From Gammaproteobacteria bacterium (GTDB lineage Bacteria; Pseudomonadota; Gammaproteobacteria; Coxiellales; Coxiellaceae): 64,000 bases of DNA. The stretch's first letter is position 1; each line of letters starts with the position of its first letter. A program made the position numbers and the translations under genes. The stretch is from NCBI GenBank assembly GCA_023266215.1, contig JAHFRQ010000004.1:1-64000 (forward strand), in the 5' to 3' direction. This document shows positions 56,236 through 64,000 of this stretch, in pieces. The notes under the pieces are model-generated. The model searched no databases. It worked only from the letters and a program-made list of their open reading frames with translations, and was not told the origin of the DNA.

Positions 56236-58199
56236 CAAAAGCTTTTATGTTATTTCATTTAAATCTTGCCTACTCGTCAATTGCTGTGTCGAATAGGAAA
56301 ATGGTAATTGATAAGTGTTATTATCCGATTTTAGAACTGATAAAAAAAACAAAAATACCAATAGGAATAGAGGCAACTTCATGGACATTAAAACAAATAC
56401 AGATGCTTGATCCGAACTGGATTAAAGAATTAAAGTGTTTGCTTGATTCAGGACAGGCCGAGTTTGTGGGAAGTGGTTATACCCAACTAATAGGGCCACT
56501 GGTTCCTTATGAAGTAAATTTTTGGAATCAGAAAATTGGGCTGGAAGATTACCAGTCTATTTTTCAAGCGAAACCAGCATTAGCATTGATCAATGAAATG
56601 GCTTTTTCTACCGGGATGATAGAAATTTATCAAGAATTAAATTACCAAGGTATTATTATGGATAATGATAATATCTGCCTATCTTTAGGTTTGGAGAATG
56701 GGAACAGTGCGGCATTACCTTCGCATGCAATGGGCCGAGAAGAATTTTCGCTCCCAGTTTTATGGTCGGACTCTATTTTATTTCAAAAATTTCAGCGATA
56801 TGCACATGGTGATGTGCGATTAATTGATTACATTGATTTATTTAGAAAGCGCGCATTAAAATATCTTCGACCACTCGCAATTTATTGCAATGATGCTGAA
56901 ATTTTTGATTTTCGTCCAGGGCGATATCAGGAGGAAAGGCCAGTACTTAATGAGGGTGAATGGCGACGCATAGAAAATCTTTTGAAAATCCTATCTGATC
57001 AAGAAAAGGTAATTTGGTTATCGCCTACCGCAGCACTGAATGAATCACTACGTAGCATCCCATTGAATAAAAAAATATTAAGTTCTATCAAGCAGCCTGT
57101 TCCAGTAAAAAAACAAGCAAAATATAATGTTAGTCGATGGGCAATTACAGGCCGTAATGATTTATGGATTAATACGCTTTGTCATCGTTATGCAAACACG
57201 TTAAAAAATTCAAAAAACAGAATAAATTGGCGTTCATTGTGTGAGTTTTGGGCAAGCGATTTGCGAACCCATATTGAAAAGGATCGTTGGCAGAAAAATT
57301 GTGTTTCTATGGAAGTTTTTTCAAAACAGCATGGTATTTCGATGGATTATGGTAGCGAGAGCCGAGATGATGATTTGGCGCTTAAGAATAATGATCCAGA
57401 AATTATAGATAAATATAAAATAACACGAGATAATGAAAATATATTATTGTCAATTTCTTCGGCAGAAATAGAATTGGTATTAAATCTTCGCCGCGGCTTG
57501 ACTATTCATACGCTGGCCTTTTATACACAAGATTTTCAGCCAATCATTGGTACCTTGCCACATGGCTATTTTGATTCAATTGAATTTGGCGCTGATTTTT
57601 ATTCGGCGGGTGTTGTCGTAGAGTTACCAATGGAGCATCGTCGACTTACTGATCTTGAGTGGGTGGATCCGATCATCTATGGATTAAACGGAGCGTTACA
57701 TATTGTAGCAAAAATTAATACTGTAAAAGGCGAAATTGTTAAGCGGTATGTATTGACACCAGGTAAAAACACAGTAAGTTTGATGATTGAATTGCCAAAG
57801 TGGGAGCGTTTGCATTCCATTGTGCGCATGGGTGCACTGAGTTTTTTGCCAGAGGCATTTTCATCAACGGTATCACTACAAACATGCAATGGCGGATCTG
57901 CATTAGAAGAGTTTAAATTAGATCAACCATGCGATTATACCCTTCCAGCATCAACATTGGTTTCATGCACAACCGGTTTTGGCGCAACGACTGGCGAAAT
58001 TATTATTGGAGATCAAAAGAAGAAAATTAAAATAAGCTGGGACCCTGCGGAAGCCGCTATTTTTCCAATGCTACAACATCAGATTGTAAGTAAAAATACA
58101 TTAACGCGATTATTTTTTTCTTTAAATGAGATCGATGAAACAACTCGATCGGGTGGAGAATTTCCTCCTTTTAAAATTGCTTTAACACCTATAGAATAA
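56232..58199 (+). CDS. Glycoside hydrolase family 57-like protein
   Basis: 656 residues; the ATG at 56232 overlaps the PseG stop. The N-terminal GH57-like barrel has YPILELIKK, GQAEFVGSGY, a likely nucleophile Glu122 in NEMAFS and acid/base Asp221 in YCNDAEIFDFRPG, the family layout of amylase/4-alpha-glucanotransferase. The C-terminal half is a beta-rich domain. Its place in a nonulosonate locus is unusual; it might trim or transfer a glycan, but no activity can be claimed. Confidence 0.8.
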   Translation: MTKAFMLFHLNLAYSSIAVSNRKMVIDKCYYPILELIKKTKIPIGIEATSWTLKQIQMLDPNWIKELKCLLDSGQAEFVGSGYTQLIGPLVPYEVNFWNQKIGLEDYQSIFQAKPALALINEMAFSTGMIEIYQELNYQGIIMDNDNICLSLGLENGNSAALPSHAMGREEFSLPVLWSDSILFQKFQRYAHGDVRLIDYIDLFRKRALKYLRPLAIYCNDAEIFDFRPGRYQEERPVLNEGEWRRIENLLKILSDQEKVIWLSPTAALNESLRSIPLNKKILSSIKQPVPVKKQAKYNVSRWAITGRNDLWINTLCHRYANTLKNSKNRINWRSLCEFWASDLRTHIEKDRWQKNCVSMEVFSKQHGISMDYGSESRDDDLALKNNDPEIIDKYKITRDNENILLSISSAEIELVLNLRRGLTIHTLAFYTQDFQPIIGTLPHGYFDSIEFGADFYSAGVVVELPMEHRRLTDLEWVDPIIYGLNGALHIVAKINTVKGEIVKRYVLTPGKNTVSLMIELPKWERLHSIVRMGALSFLPEAFSSTVSLQTCNGGSALEEFKLDQPCDYTLPASTLVSCTTGFGATTGEIIIGDQKKKIKISWDPAEAAIFPMLQHQIVSKNTLTRLFFSLNEIDETTRSGGEFPPFKIALTPIE

Positions 58200-58224
58200 G
58201 ATTTTTTGGTTAAGCAGGACGGCG

Positions 58225-59151
58225 ATGACAAAAAAAAACCTTCATCATTGGCAAAATCATACTGGCGAACACCGTATTTCCGTTGATGGCTTTGATGTTA
58301 TATCCTGTGAGACTTGCCGATTTAAGCATGCCATACCTTTGCCAAGTGAAACAGAGTTAAAATTCTTTTATGAACATCAATTTTACTCTGCAGAGAAGCC
58401 ATTGTATTTTAAACGATACGAAGAAGATTTGGAGTGGTGGAATCTTATTTATCAGGAACGATACAATATTTTTGAGAAAATATTACCCCTGGGTAGACGG
58501 CGTATTTTGGATATTGGTTCTGGACCAGGATATTTTCTGCTTCAAGGCAAGACGCGTGGCTGGGATACGTTGGGAATTGAACCATCGAAAACCGCTGCAG
58601 CTTATAGTCGCGCATTAGGAGTTACCGTTATTAATTCAATCTTTTCAGATGAAACAGCAAAAACACTGGGCACTTTTGATGTGATTAATTTAGGAGAGGT
58701 GCTAGAACATATTCCAGAGCCTGAAAAAATGCTTAAAATAGCTCATTCTATATTGTCACCCGGGGGATTGTTGTGTGTGATTGTTCCTAATGATTACAAT
58801 CCATTTCAAATCGCTTACGTGACAACGACTGAGGTTAATCCATGGTGGGTGGCGCCACCTCAGCATCTCAATTATTTTAATTTTGATACCTTAGCTGATT
58901 TATTTAATCGGTCTGGTTTTGATGAAATAACAAGAGAGTCTACTTTTCCGATTGATTTATTTTTGCTGATGGGAGACAACTATATTGGAAATGATGATTT
59001 GGGACGCTCATGCCATTATAAGCGAAAAACGTTTGAAAAAAACCTAGTAAAAGCGGGAATGAGTGACCTAAAAGAGAAAATATATAAGTCATTTGCAAAA
59101 TTAGGTATTGGCAGAGAAGTTCAAATGATTGGAAGAAAACGCCAACAATGA
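58225..59151 (+). CDS. Class I SAM-dependent methyltransferase with N-terminal cysteine pair
   Basis: 308 residues with ILDIGSGPGYFLL for SAM and LGEVLEHIPEP. The N-terminus has SCETCRFKHA, a CxxC-type stub, followed by about 80 residues before the SAM fold; a C-terminal extension of about 70 residues follows. Probably a sugar or lipid-linked precursor methyltransferase. Confidence 0.85.
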   Translation: MTKKNLHHWQNHTGEHRISVDGFDVISCETCRFKHAIPLPSETELKFFYEHQFYSAEKPLYFKRYEEDLEWWNLIYQERYNIFEKILPLGRRRILDIGSGPGYFLLQGKTRGWDTLGIEPSKTAAAYSRALGVTVINSIFSDETAKTLGTFDVINLGEVLEHIPEPEKMLKIAHSILSPGGLLCVIVPNDYNPFQIAYVTTTEVNPWWVAPPQHLNYFNFDTLADLFNRSGFDEITRESTFPIDLFLLMGDNYIGNDDLGRSCHYKRKTFEKNLVKAGMSDLKEKIYKSFAKLGIGREVQMIGRKRQQ

Positions 59152-59160
59152 TAGAAAAAA

Positions 59161-60918
59161 ATGAAAACAATTAATATTGTAACTGATCTTGACTTTTTAC
59201 CAAACCTGACTACAGAGACCGTTGGTTTTTTTCTTGAATGTCCACCGGATAGTCCCATTGCAACTCAGTACCAAAACAGGATATTTTCTGATGTGCTGCT
59301 TGGCAATCAAGATAAGGGAAAGAAAATGGCTTGTGATTTGGCTTGTAAAATTTTAAAAAATGAACCAACTGTTTTCGGAATTTCGCAGTTATCAATTTTT
59401 AAGGAAACAATCATAACGCATTTCACTGAAGTTTTTCGATTGCTTCACTTCCTCGATTTTTTAATAAATCAAAATTACAAGTGCTGCAGATTTAGTAGCT
59501 ACTCGAATAGTGCACAAATATTATTTCAATTATGTAAAATAAATGAAAATAGCATCAAAGTAACATTTCCTCCAGCCAAAAGAGAATACAGATTCATTAA
59601 AAGAATACGCTCATTTTTTGCATCAATTTTCTCACGAAATGAATTGATGTTAAATATAAACTGGATTTTAAATTTTTTGGATCCATTTCATCGCAGAAAT
59701 ATTTTGATTTCTGTTTTCAAAAAGAAAAAACTTTATAAAAAAAATAATTTACTGTTTCTCACGTTTTCAAAAAACTACACAAATATCGGATTAATGTTTG
59801 AGCCTCTTTTTGAAAATTATTTTTCCTTTTTAGTTGAAAATTCTTTAACTGGCGGTGATCCATTAAAACATAAAAAAAGACCTTTTTTTAGTTTATATGA
59901 TTACAACAGTAGTAAACTAATTCCGCTGAAATCTGAAATTGATTTTTCAAAAAAGAAATTATTTAATCACATTAAATCAATTTCTTTGCAAGGCGTTGAG
60001 GATATCGCAAGGAACCTATTTTTGCAGGATGCCTGGCTTCAACAATTTTTCTTAAAGCACTTGCGTTCTGGTATGCATATTACAAGTTTAATCCAGCATT
60101 TTTTTACATTGACTTCACCGCGCGCATTAATAGTTGGCAACAATGGCCATGAACAATATGGTCTTTTAATAGCGAAAGAGAAAAAAATTCCCACTCTCTT
60201 ATTGCAGCATGGAGTTTTTGGTGATTATTATCAGTTTGAAGACAACACAGTTGATTACTATATTGCGCGTGGCGAATTTTGGCGAGATTTTTTGATTAAA
60301 ACAGCAAGAATTAGAACGCTGATTATTAATCCAGCTGCTCATAAAAAAGTAGTCAATATTAATTCTGTAGAAATAAAAAAACCATTTGTTGTGTATTTTT
60401 CATTGTTTCATCCAAGCATTGAGAAAAAAAATAGGTTTTGTGAAGAAAGAGATTCGCAATTACTCAGTATTGCGCATGCAGTTAATGATGCTGACGGAAA
60501 ACTAATCATTAGGTTTCACCCGCGTGATTTGATAACGATACATCAGCAATATATTAAAAAATTATACAAAGCTAATAAAATTAATATTGATGTACAATTT
60601 AGCCATAAGGAAAATATTTCTGAGTTAGTGAAAGGTGCTTCAGCAGCTATTATGTATTTTTCAACAGTCTTTATGGACTGCTTATCACTTGATGTACCTA
60701 TTATAAGTTATGACTGGTTAAATTTCCCACATAAAAAACATATTGAGGGTTATGGAATTTTTAATTTTGCTAAAAATTTATCTGAATTATATGACATGAT
60801 AAAAAGGGCTCTGAAAAATGAATTGAAACCAGCGAATGTTAGCAAAAATCTATTTTTGGCAGAAACAAATGAAGCAGAAGCAAAAGCTGTTTTAAAAAAA
60901 ATAGTTCAGTCAGGATGA
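59161..60918 (+). CDS. Surface-glycan GT-B-type transferase
   Basis: 585 residues, A+T-rich. The C-terminal half has LLQHGVFGDYYQ and IRFHPRD, as in CDP-glycerol glycerophosphotransferase-like and capsule GT-B proteins; the N-terminal half is poorly defined and polar. Probably transfers a sugar or glycerol phosphate unit to the growing glycan. Ten bases after the methyltransferase gene. Confidence 0.75.
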   Translation: MKTINIVTDLDFLPNLTTETVGFFLECPPDSPIATQYQNRIFSDVLLGNQDKGKKMACDLACKILKNEPTVFGISQLSIFKETIITHFTEVFRLLHFLDFLINQNYKCCRFSSYSNSAQILFQLCKINENSIKVTFPPAKREYRFIKRIRSFFASIFSRNELMLNINWILNFLDPFHRRNILISVFKKKKLYKKNNLLFLTFSKNYTNIGLMFEPLFENYFSFLVENSLTGGDPLKHKKRPFFSLYDYNSSKLIPLKSEIDFSKKKLFNHIKSISLQGVEDIARNLFLQDAWLQQFFLKHLRSGMHITSLIQHFFTLTSPRALIVGNNGHEQYGLLIAKEKKIPTLLLQHGVFGDYYQFEDNTVDYYIARGEFWRDFLIKTARIRTLIINPAAHKKVVNINSVEIKKPFVVYFSLFHPSIEKKNRFCEERDSQLLSIAHAVNDADGKLIIRFHPRDLITIHQQYIKKLYKANKINIDVQFSHKENISELVKGASAAIMYFSTVFMDCLSLDVPIISYDWLNFPHKKHIEGYGIFNFAKNLSELYDMIKRALKNELKPANVSKNLFLAETNEAEAKAVLKKIVQSG

Positions 60919-60925
60919 TATCTCA

Positions 60926-62764
60926 GTGACCACAAAATTTTTAGCTACGACCGCATTAGATGAATTTTGGGATAAAACTCAGCCTATATTATTTTTGGGG
61001 GAGTGGTGCAAATCTTATAAAAACAAAAGTGTTTGGGAGAATTTGAATTATGAAACACTGGATGCACCCCTGAGCAATCAAGATCCGTTTGAGAATCTGA
61101 ATTATATTGAGAAAATCTACAAAGAAATATTACCTTTAATTGCGCAATGGCTGAATAAAATACATCAATGCAAACATTCTTTGGAATACTGGGAAATTAT
61201 ATTGGGCTCATTTTTATTTACACACATTCAAACAGTATATGACCGCTATTCTAGATTAAATGTCGCCTATTTGCTGTATCCAAATTTAATAACAATTGGC
61301 CTTGCTGAAACATCGTTTATGACACCATTAAATACCGGTGAATACTATATATCATCAATGATGAGCGATGCATTTAATTTGCAGCTCATGACACAAATAA
61401 TTTCATTTGCATTTAATAAGCCAAATTTTTACAAGGATTATTCTCGTGAATTTGAAAAAAATGAGAGAAAAAGAAATATTCAGAACTCTCACCCAAGGCT
61501 ACGTACTAAAATCCAAATTTTTTTTTCATGGGTCATCATTAAATTGTGTGGCAAGAAAACTGTTGCTGTTATCGCTGCGCATGGATTTAACAAAAGCACT
61601 TTATATAAACTGATGTGGTCATCGAAATTCAAAATTTTACCTGTTATGCCAAAAAAGCAAGCAATATCGGATTCATTAAAGCTTTTGAACACCAAGCCTG
61701 ATTTGGTTTTGCGCACTAGCTTCTTAAATTTACCCGCAGAAAATAATTTTTCTAAATTAATACTACAATTGCTGGTAACGCATATGCCCTTGTCTTTTAT
61801 TGAGAATTACCAACAAGAGTGTCGTATCAGTAAAATACAATATCCGTTTTTTGCCAAAGTTGTTTTCGGTGCCCCGCCTATTGGGGCTGAATCGCTTAAA
61901 TTGTGGATTGCTCGAAATAGAAATAAGGGAGTCAAACAAGTGGGTTGGCAGCATGGTGCAGGCTATGGTACGTTAAAGTTTTACAGCATCGAATTTGTAG
62001 AACATAAATTTTCTGATTTATTTGTTGCTTGGGGTATGAAAAATGATAGAAAAGTTATTGCAGCTCCTTCGGTTCCTATTTGCCTTCAATTAGAAGAAAA
62101 AATAAAAAAAGGCAGGATAGTCTGTAAAAATGGCTGTATTTTGTGGGTTACAACCCAATTTATGCGTTATCCCTTTGCTGAAATAAGGTTCTGTATACGT
62201 GCCAATCAGGATGAGAAATTATATTACCATAGACAATCTAGAATTCTTGAATTGCTTAACCCTGGTATTTTTTCACAAGTCATCATGAGGTTGCGTTACA
62301 CCGACTGGAGCGACAATTGGAAGTATGTCTCTGACCGATTCTCGAAATTAAAGCTACATCAGCCTAGCGAAAGATCTTCTTTTTACGATCAAATATGGTC
62401 TGCAAAATTATTATTTTTTGATAATTTTAATACAACACATTATTATGGATTGGTGCTGAATATCCCGACTATTTTATGTTGGAATGAAAAAAATTGTGGC
62501 ATAAAAGATGAATTGAAATTTTATTTTGATGCATTGCGCGATGCGGGGATTTATCATGATACACCTGAGTCAGCTGCAGCAATGATTAATGAGATAGGCG
62601 ATGATCCGCTGCCATGGTGGAATAAGGAAGATGTGCAGTCTGCACGTCAGCAGTATTGTGACTTCTTTACTCAAACATCAGATGACTGGGTGGATCGGTG
62701 GAAAAATATATTGCTAAGTCTTCGAGACTACACTGAAATTAATGCCGATTTATTTTCTACTTGA
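60926..62764 (+). CDS. LIC12162-family transferase
   Basis: 612 residues, GTG start with AGGA upstream. Matches the LIC12162 family of surface-glycan transferases in its opening (LATTALDEFWD, FLGEWC), SYHPNLI-like segment (LLYPNLITIGLAE) and late VGWQHGAGYGTLKF, which resembles a nucleotide-sugar-binding region. It is frequent in nonulosonate loci. Its 3' end overlaps the convergent DUF4910 gene by 37 bases. Confidence 0.82.
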   Translation: MTTKFLATTALDEFWDKTQPILFLGEWCKSYKNKSVWENLNYETLDAPLSNQDPFENLNYIEKIYKEILPLIAQWLNKIHQCKHSLEYWEIILGSFLFTHIQTVYDRYSRLNVAYLLYPNLITIGLAETSFMTPLNTGEYYISSMMSDAFNLQLMTQIISFAFNKPNFYKDYSREFEKNERKRNIQNSHPRLRTKIQIFFSWVIIKLCGKKTVAVIAAHGFNKSTLYKLMWSSKFKILPVMPKKQAISDSLKLLNTKPDLVLRTSFLNLPAENNFSKLILQLLVTHMPLSFIENYQQECRISKIQYPFFAKVVFGAPPIGAESLKLWIARNRNKGVKQVGWQHGAGYGTLKFYSIEFVEHKFSDLFVAWGMKNDRKVIAAPSVPICLQLEEKIKKGRIVCKNGCILWVTTQFMRYPFAEIRFCIRANQDEKLYYHRQSRILELLNPGIFSQVIMRLRYTDWSDNWKYVSDRFSKLKLHQPSERSSFYDQIWSAKLLFFDNFNTTHYYGLVLNIPTILCWNEKNCGIKDELKFYFDALRDAGIYHDTPESAAAMINEIGDDPLPWWNKEDVQSARQQYCDFFTQTSDDWVDRWKNILLSLRDYTEINADLFST

Positions 62765-64000
62765 TTTGTGAGGAGTATTAGATTATTTTCTAGTAGTTTT
62801 TCAACAATAGAATACAAATCCCAAACCGGAACGTTACAGGCATCAGCAATATCAATTAGAGATTTTGTTCCATCTGACCAGGTAATTATATTCATCATCA
62901 AGCGGACTTCTTTTCCACTTATTTTAGTTGATAAGGTTGGATAAAGACCGCGCTTTCCTAATTGAGGCTCACCCAGAATAGTTGCTTGAGGGAAACAATT
63001 TTTTTCGATTGTTTCAATAGCCAATTTTAATGCATTATATCCGCCGTTTAATCCTTCTGGGGTTACCACATTCACAAGATCGTCTAATGAGGTGTGATAT
63101 TCAGGATACATGCCATATTTTGTTCGCATAATCGATGCGATCGGCAAGTCAACTCCTGGTGAGCAATATTGACGCTCATCACTACCGCGGTCAGACCAGG
63201 TGTATGCATCATAGTTTGGATAAATCCATTTTAATACATGTTTTGCGACCTGATCACTGAGTGTCAAACCATTTCGTGACGGAAGATACGAATAAGTTCT
63301 GTTGTCTCCAATGCAGGATACATTAAACCCAGCAATGACATGCGATTTTAGCCAATCCAGATTTTGGCTAATGTAAGTAATTGAGCCAATCGTTTCGGGA
63401 ATAAAAATAATTCGATAAGTATATTTTCTGCGTGAAAGTGATAGCAGCCATTTTGCAAGATAAGTAGTTACTGTCGGACCTGACAGCTCGTTGTTTGCCA
63501 TAGATGGATGGCAAATATAGGTAGACAAAAATACTTCTTGATCACTCTCACCTGGGATGATTAATTCACCATAAGTTAATGCGCCATCAAATAACATTGA
63601 ATCAATAAAAACCTCGTATTCGCCGCCAATTAATTGGCTTTTTTGTTTTTTGGTGAGACAAAACCCCCATTGCTCTGCATAATAAGAAGTGATGTAGGGT
63701 ATCGCATCGGGTTGTTCGTCTAGAGAATATAGATGTTGATTTAGTTCGTTAAGACACATTTTTCGGTGAATTGGAACGCTATAACCAACCAGATGAAGAT
63801 TATTTTTTTTAAAATCACAAATTTTTTCACCCGATGGTGTTTTGATATAAGCATCGCTAACTTTCCATTCCTTTGGCACGGTCCAATCGAGCACAGCTGT
63901 CCCAGTTGGTATTTCTTTGATTGATAGATTAGGTAGATAATCATGCTTTAAAATAGAAAGTGTTTCGCGGATACCATCACCCGTGATACTGCGATTAATA
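62728..64000 (-). CDS. DUF4910 aminopeptidase-like protein, start beyond the window
   Basis: The frame is open to the window end (base 64000), so the N-terminus is missing. About 423 residues are visible, opening INRSITGDGIRETL, with DWTVPKEWKVSDAYI, the metal-site-like TYICHPSMANNE, RGSDERQYCSPG and a C-terminal winged-helix part. The DUF4910/DUF2172 family is related to zinc aminopeptidases and often lies beside glycan genes. Convergent with the transferase gene; likely the glycan locus continues to the right. Confidence 0.88.
   Translation of the reverse strand, partial: INRSITGDGIRETLSILKHDYLPNLSIKEIPTGTAVLDWTVPKEWKVSDAYIKTPSGEKICDFKKNNLHLVGYSVPIHRKMCLNELNQHLYSLDEQPDAIPYITSYYAEQWGFCLTKKQKSQLIGGEYEVFIDSMLFDGALTYGELIIPGESDQEVFLSTYICHPSMANNELSGPTVTTYLAKWLLSLSRRKYTYRIIFIPETIGSITYISQNLDWLKSHVIAGFNVSCIGDNRTYSYLPSRNGLTLSDQVAKHVLKWIYPNYDAYTWSDRGSDERQYCSPGVDLPIASIMRTKYGMYPEYHTSLDDLVNVVTPEGLNGGYNALKLAIETIEKNCFPQATILGEPQLGKRGLYPTLSTKISGKEVRLMMNIITWSDGTKSLIDIADACNVPVWDLYSIVEKLLENNLILLTNQVENKSALISV

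Overview
The window reads as a low-GC gammaproteobacterium, most likely Legionellales/Coxiellaceae-like. The grounds are a Mip-type FKBP with signal peptide, a eukaryote-like S10 serine carboxypeptidase, AT-rich coding DNA with many TTG starts, and gammaproteobacterial housekeeping genes (ispE, ispF, rlmI, rlmJ, purE, purK). The genus cannot be fixed from the sequence alone. No rRNA, tRNA or CRISPR array was seen.

Bases 1-10334 look like a plasmid-derived or plasmid-like block. After the 3' end of an Rpn-family nuclease/transposase gene comes a leftward set: type I secretion genes (HlyD adaptor plus two different ABC subunits), then a replication/partition operon parA-parB(plasmid type)-trfA-parB(Spo0J type). 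Upstream of parA is a 0.6 kb origin-like intergenic region with four direct iterons at about 22 bp spacing plus one inverted copy, DnaA boxes, three GTCCGG-N4-CCGGAC palindromes, a 164-bp inverted-repeat element and a near-consensus chromosomal parS. This block directly abuts the essential genes ispE and ispF, so it is either an integrated replicon or a replicon carrying core genes.

Bases 10335-29972 are mostly ordinary chromosomal genes with a few accessory items: a putative FAD oxidoreductase, an unknown multi-pass membrane protein, a fused AMP-ligase/ACP/ketosynthase with a convergent hotdog-fold DUF4442 protein, an HtpX-like protease, a DUF4160/DUF2442 pair, mip, two rRNA methyltransferases, an AbiE toxin-antitoxin pair with a palindromic promoter, an MFS transporter, a tRNA-dihydrouridine synthase, purE-purK and a secreted S10 carboxypeptidase.

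Bases 30066-62764 are one rightward, nearly gapless surface-glycan locus. It starts with a Wzb-Wza-Wzc export/control set and a PglK-like ABC flippase. Sugar-modifying genes follow: three Fe(II)/2-oxoglutarate dioxygenase-like proteins, a SIS isomerase, two epimerase/dehydratases, three DegT aminotransferases, a TIGR04372 glycosyltransferase, a methyltransferase, an orphan E1-alpha/E1-beta thiamine-diphosphate enzyme with an alcohol dehydrogenase, and a WbuC-like cupin. Then comes a pseudaminic-acid-type nonulosonate pathway (PseB, PseC, PseF, a NeuB/PseI-like synthase, PseG) interrupted by an ATP-grasp enzyme, an IolB/KduI-like protein and an SDR. The locus ends with a GH57-like protein, a methyltransferase and two glycosyl/phosphotransferase-type proteins. 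A convergent DUF4910 aminopeptidase-like gene runs off the right edge. The likely product is an exported polysaccharide or O-antigen containing a modified nonulosonate and other amino or branched sugars. PseH and a recognisable Wzy polymerase are not in the window.
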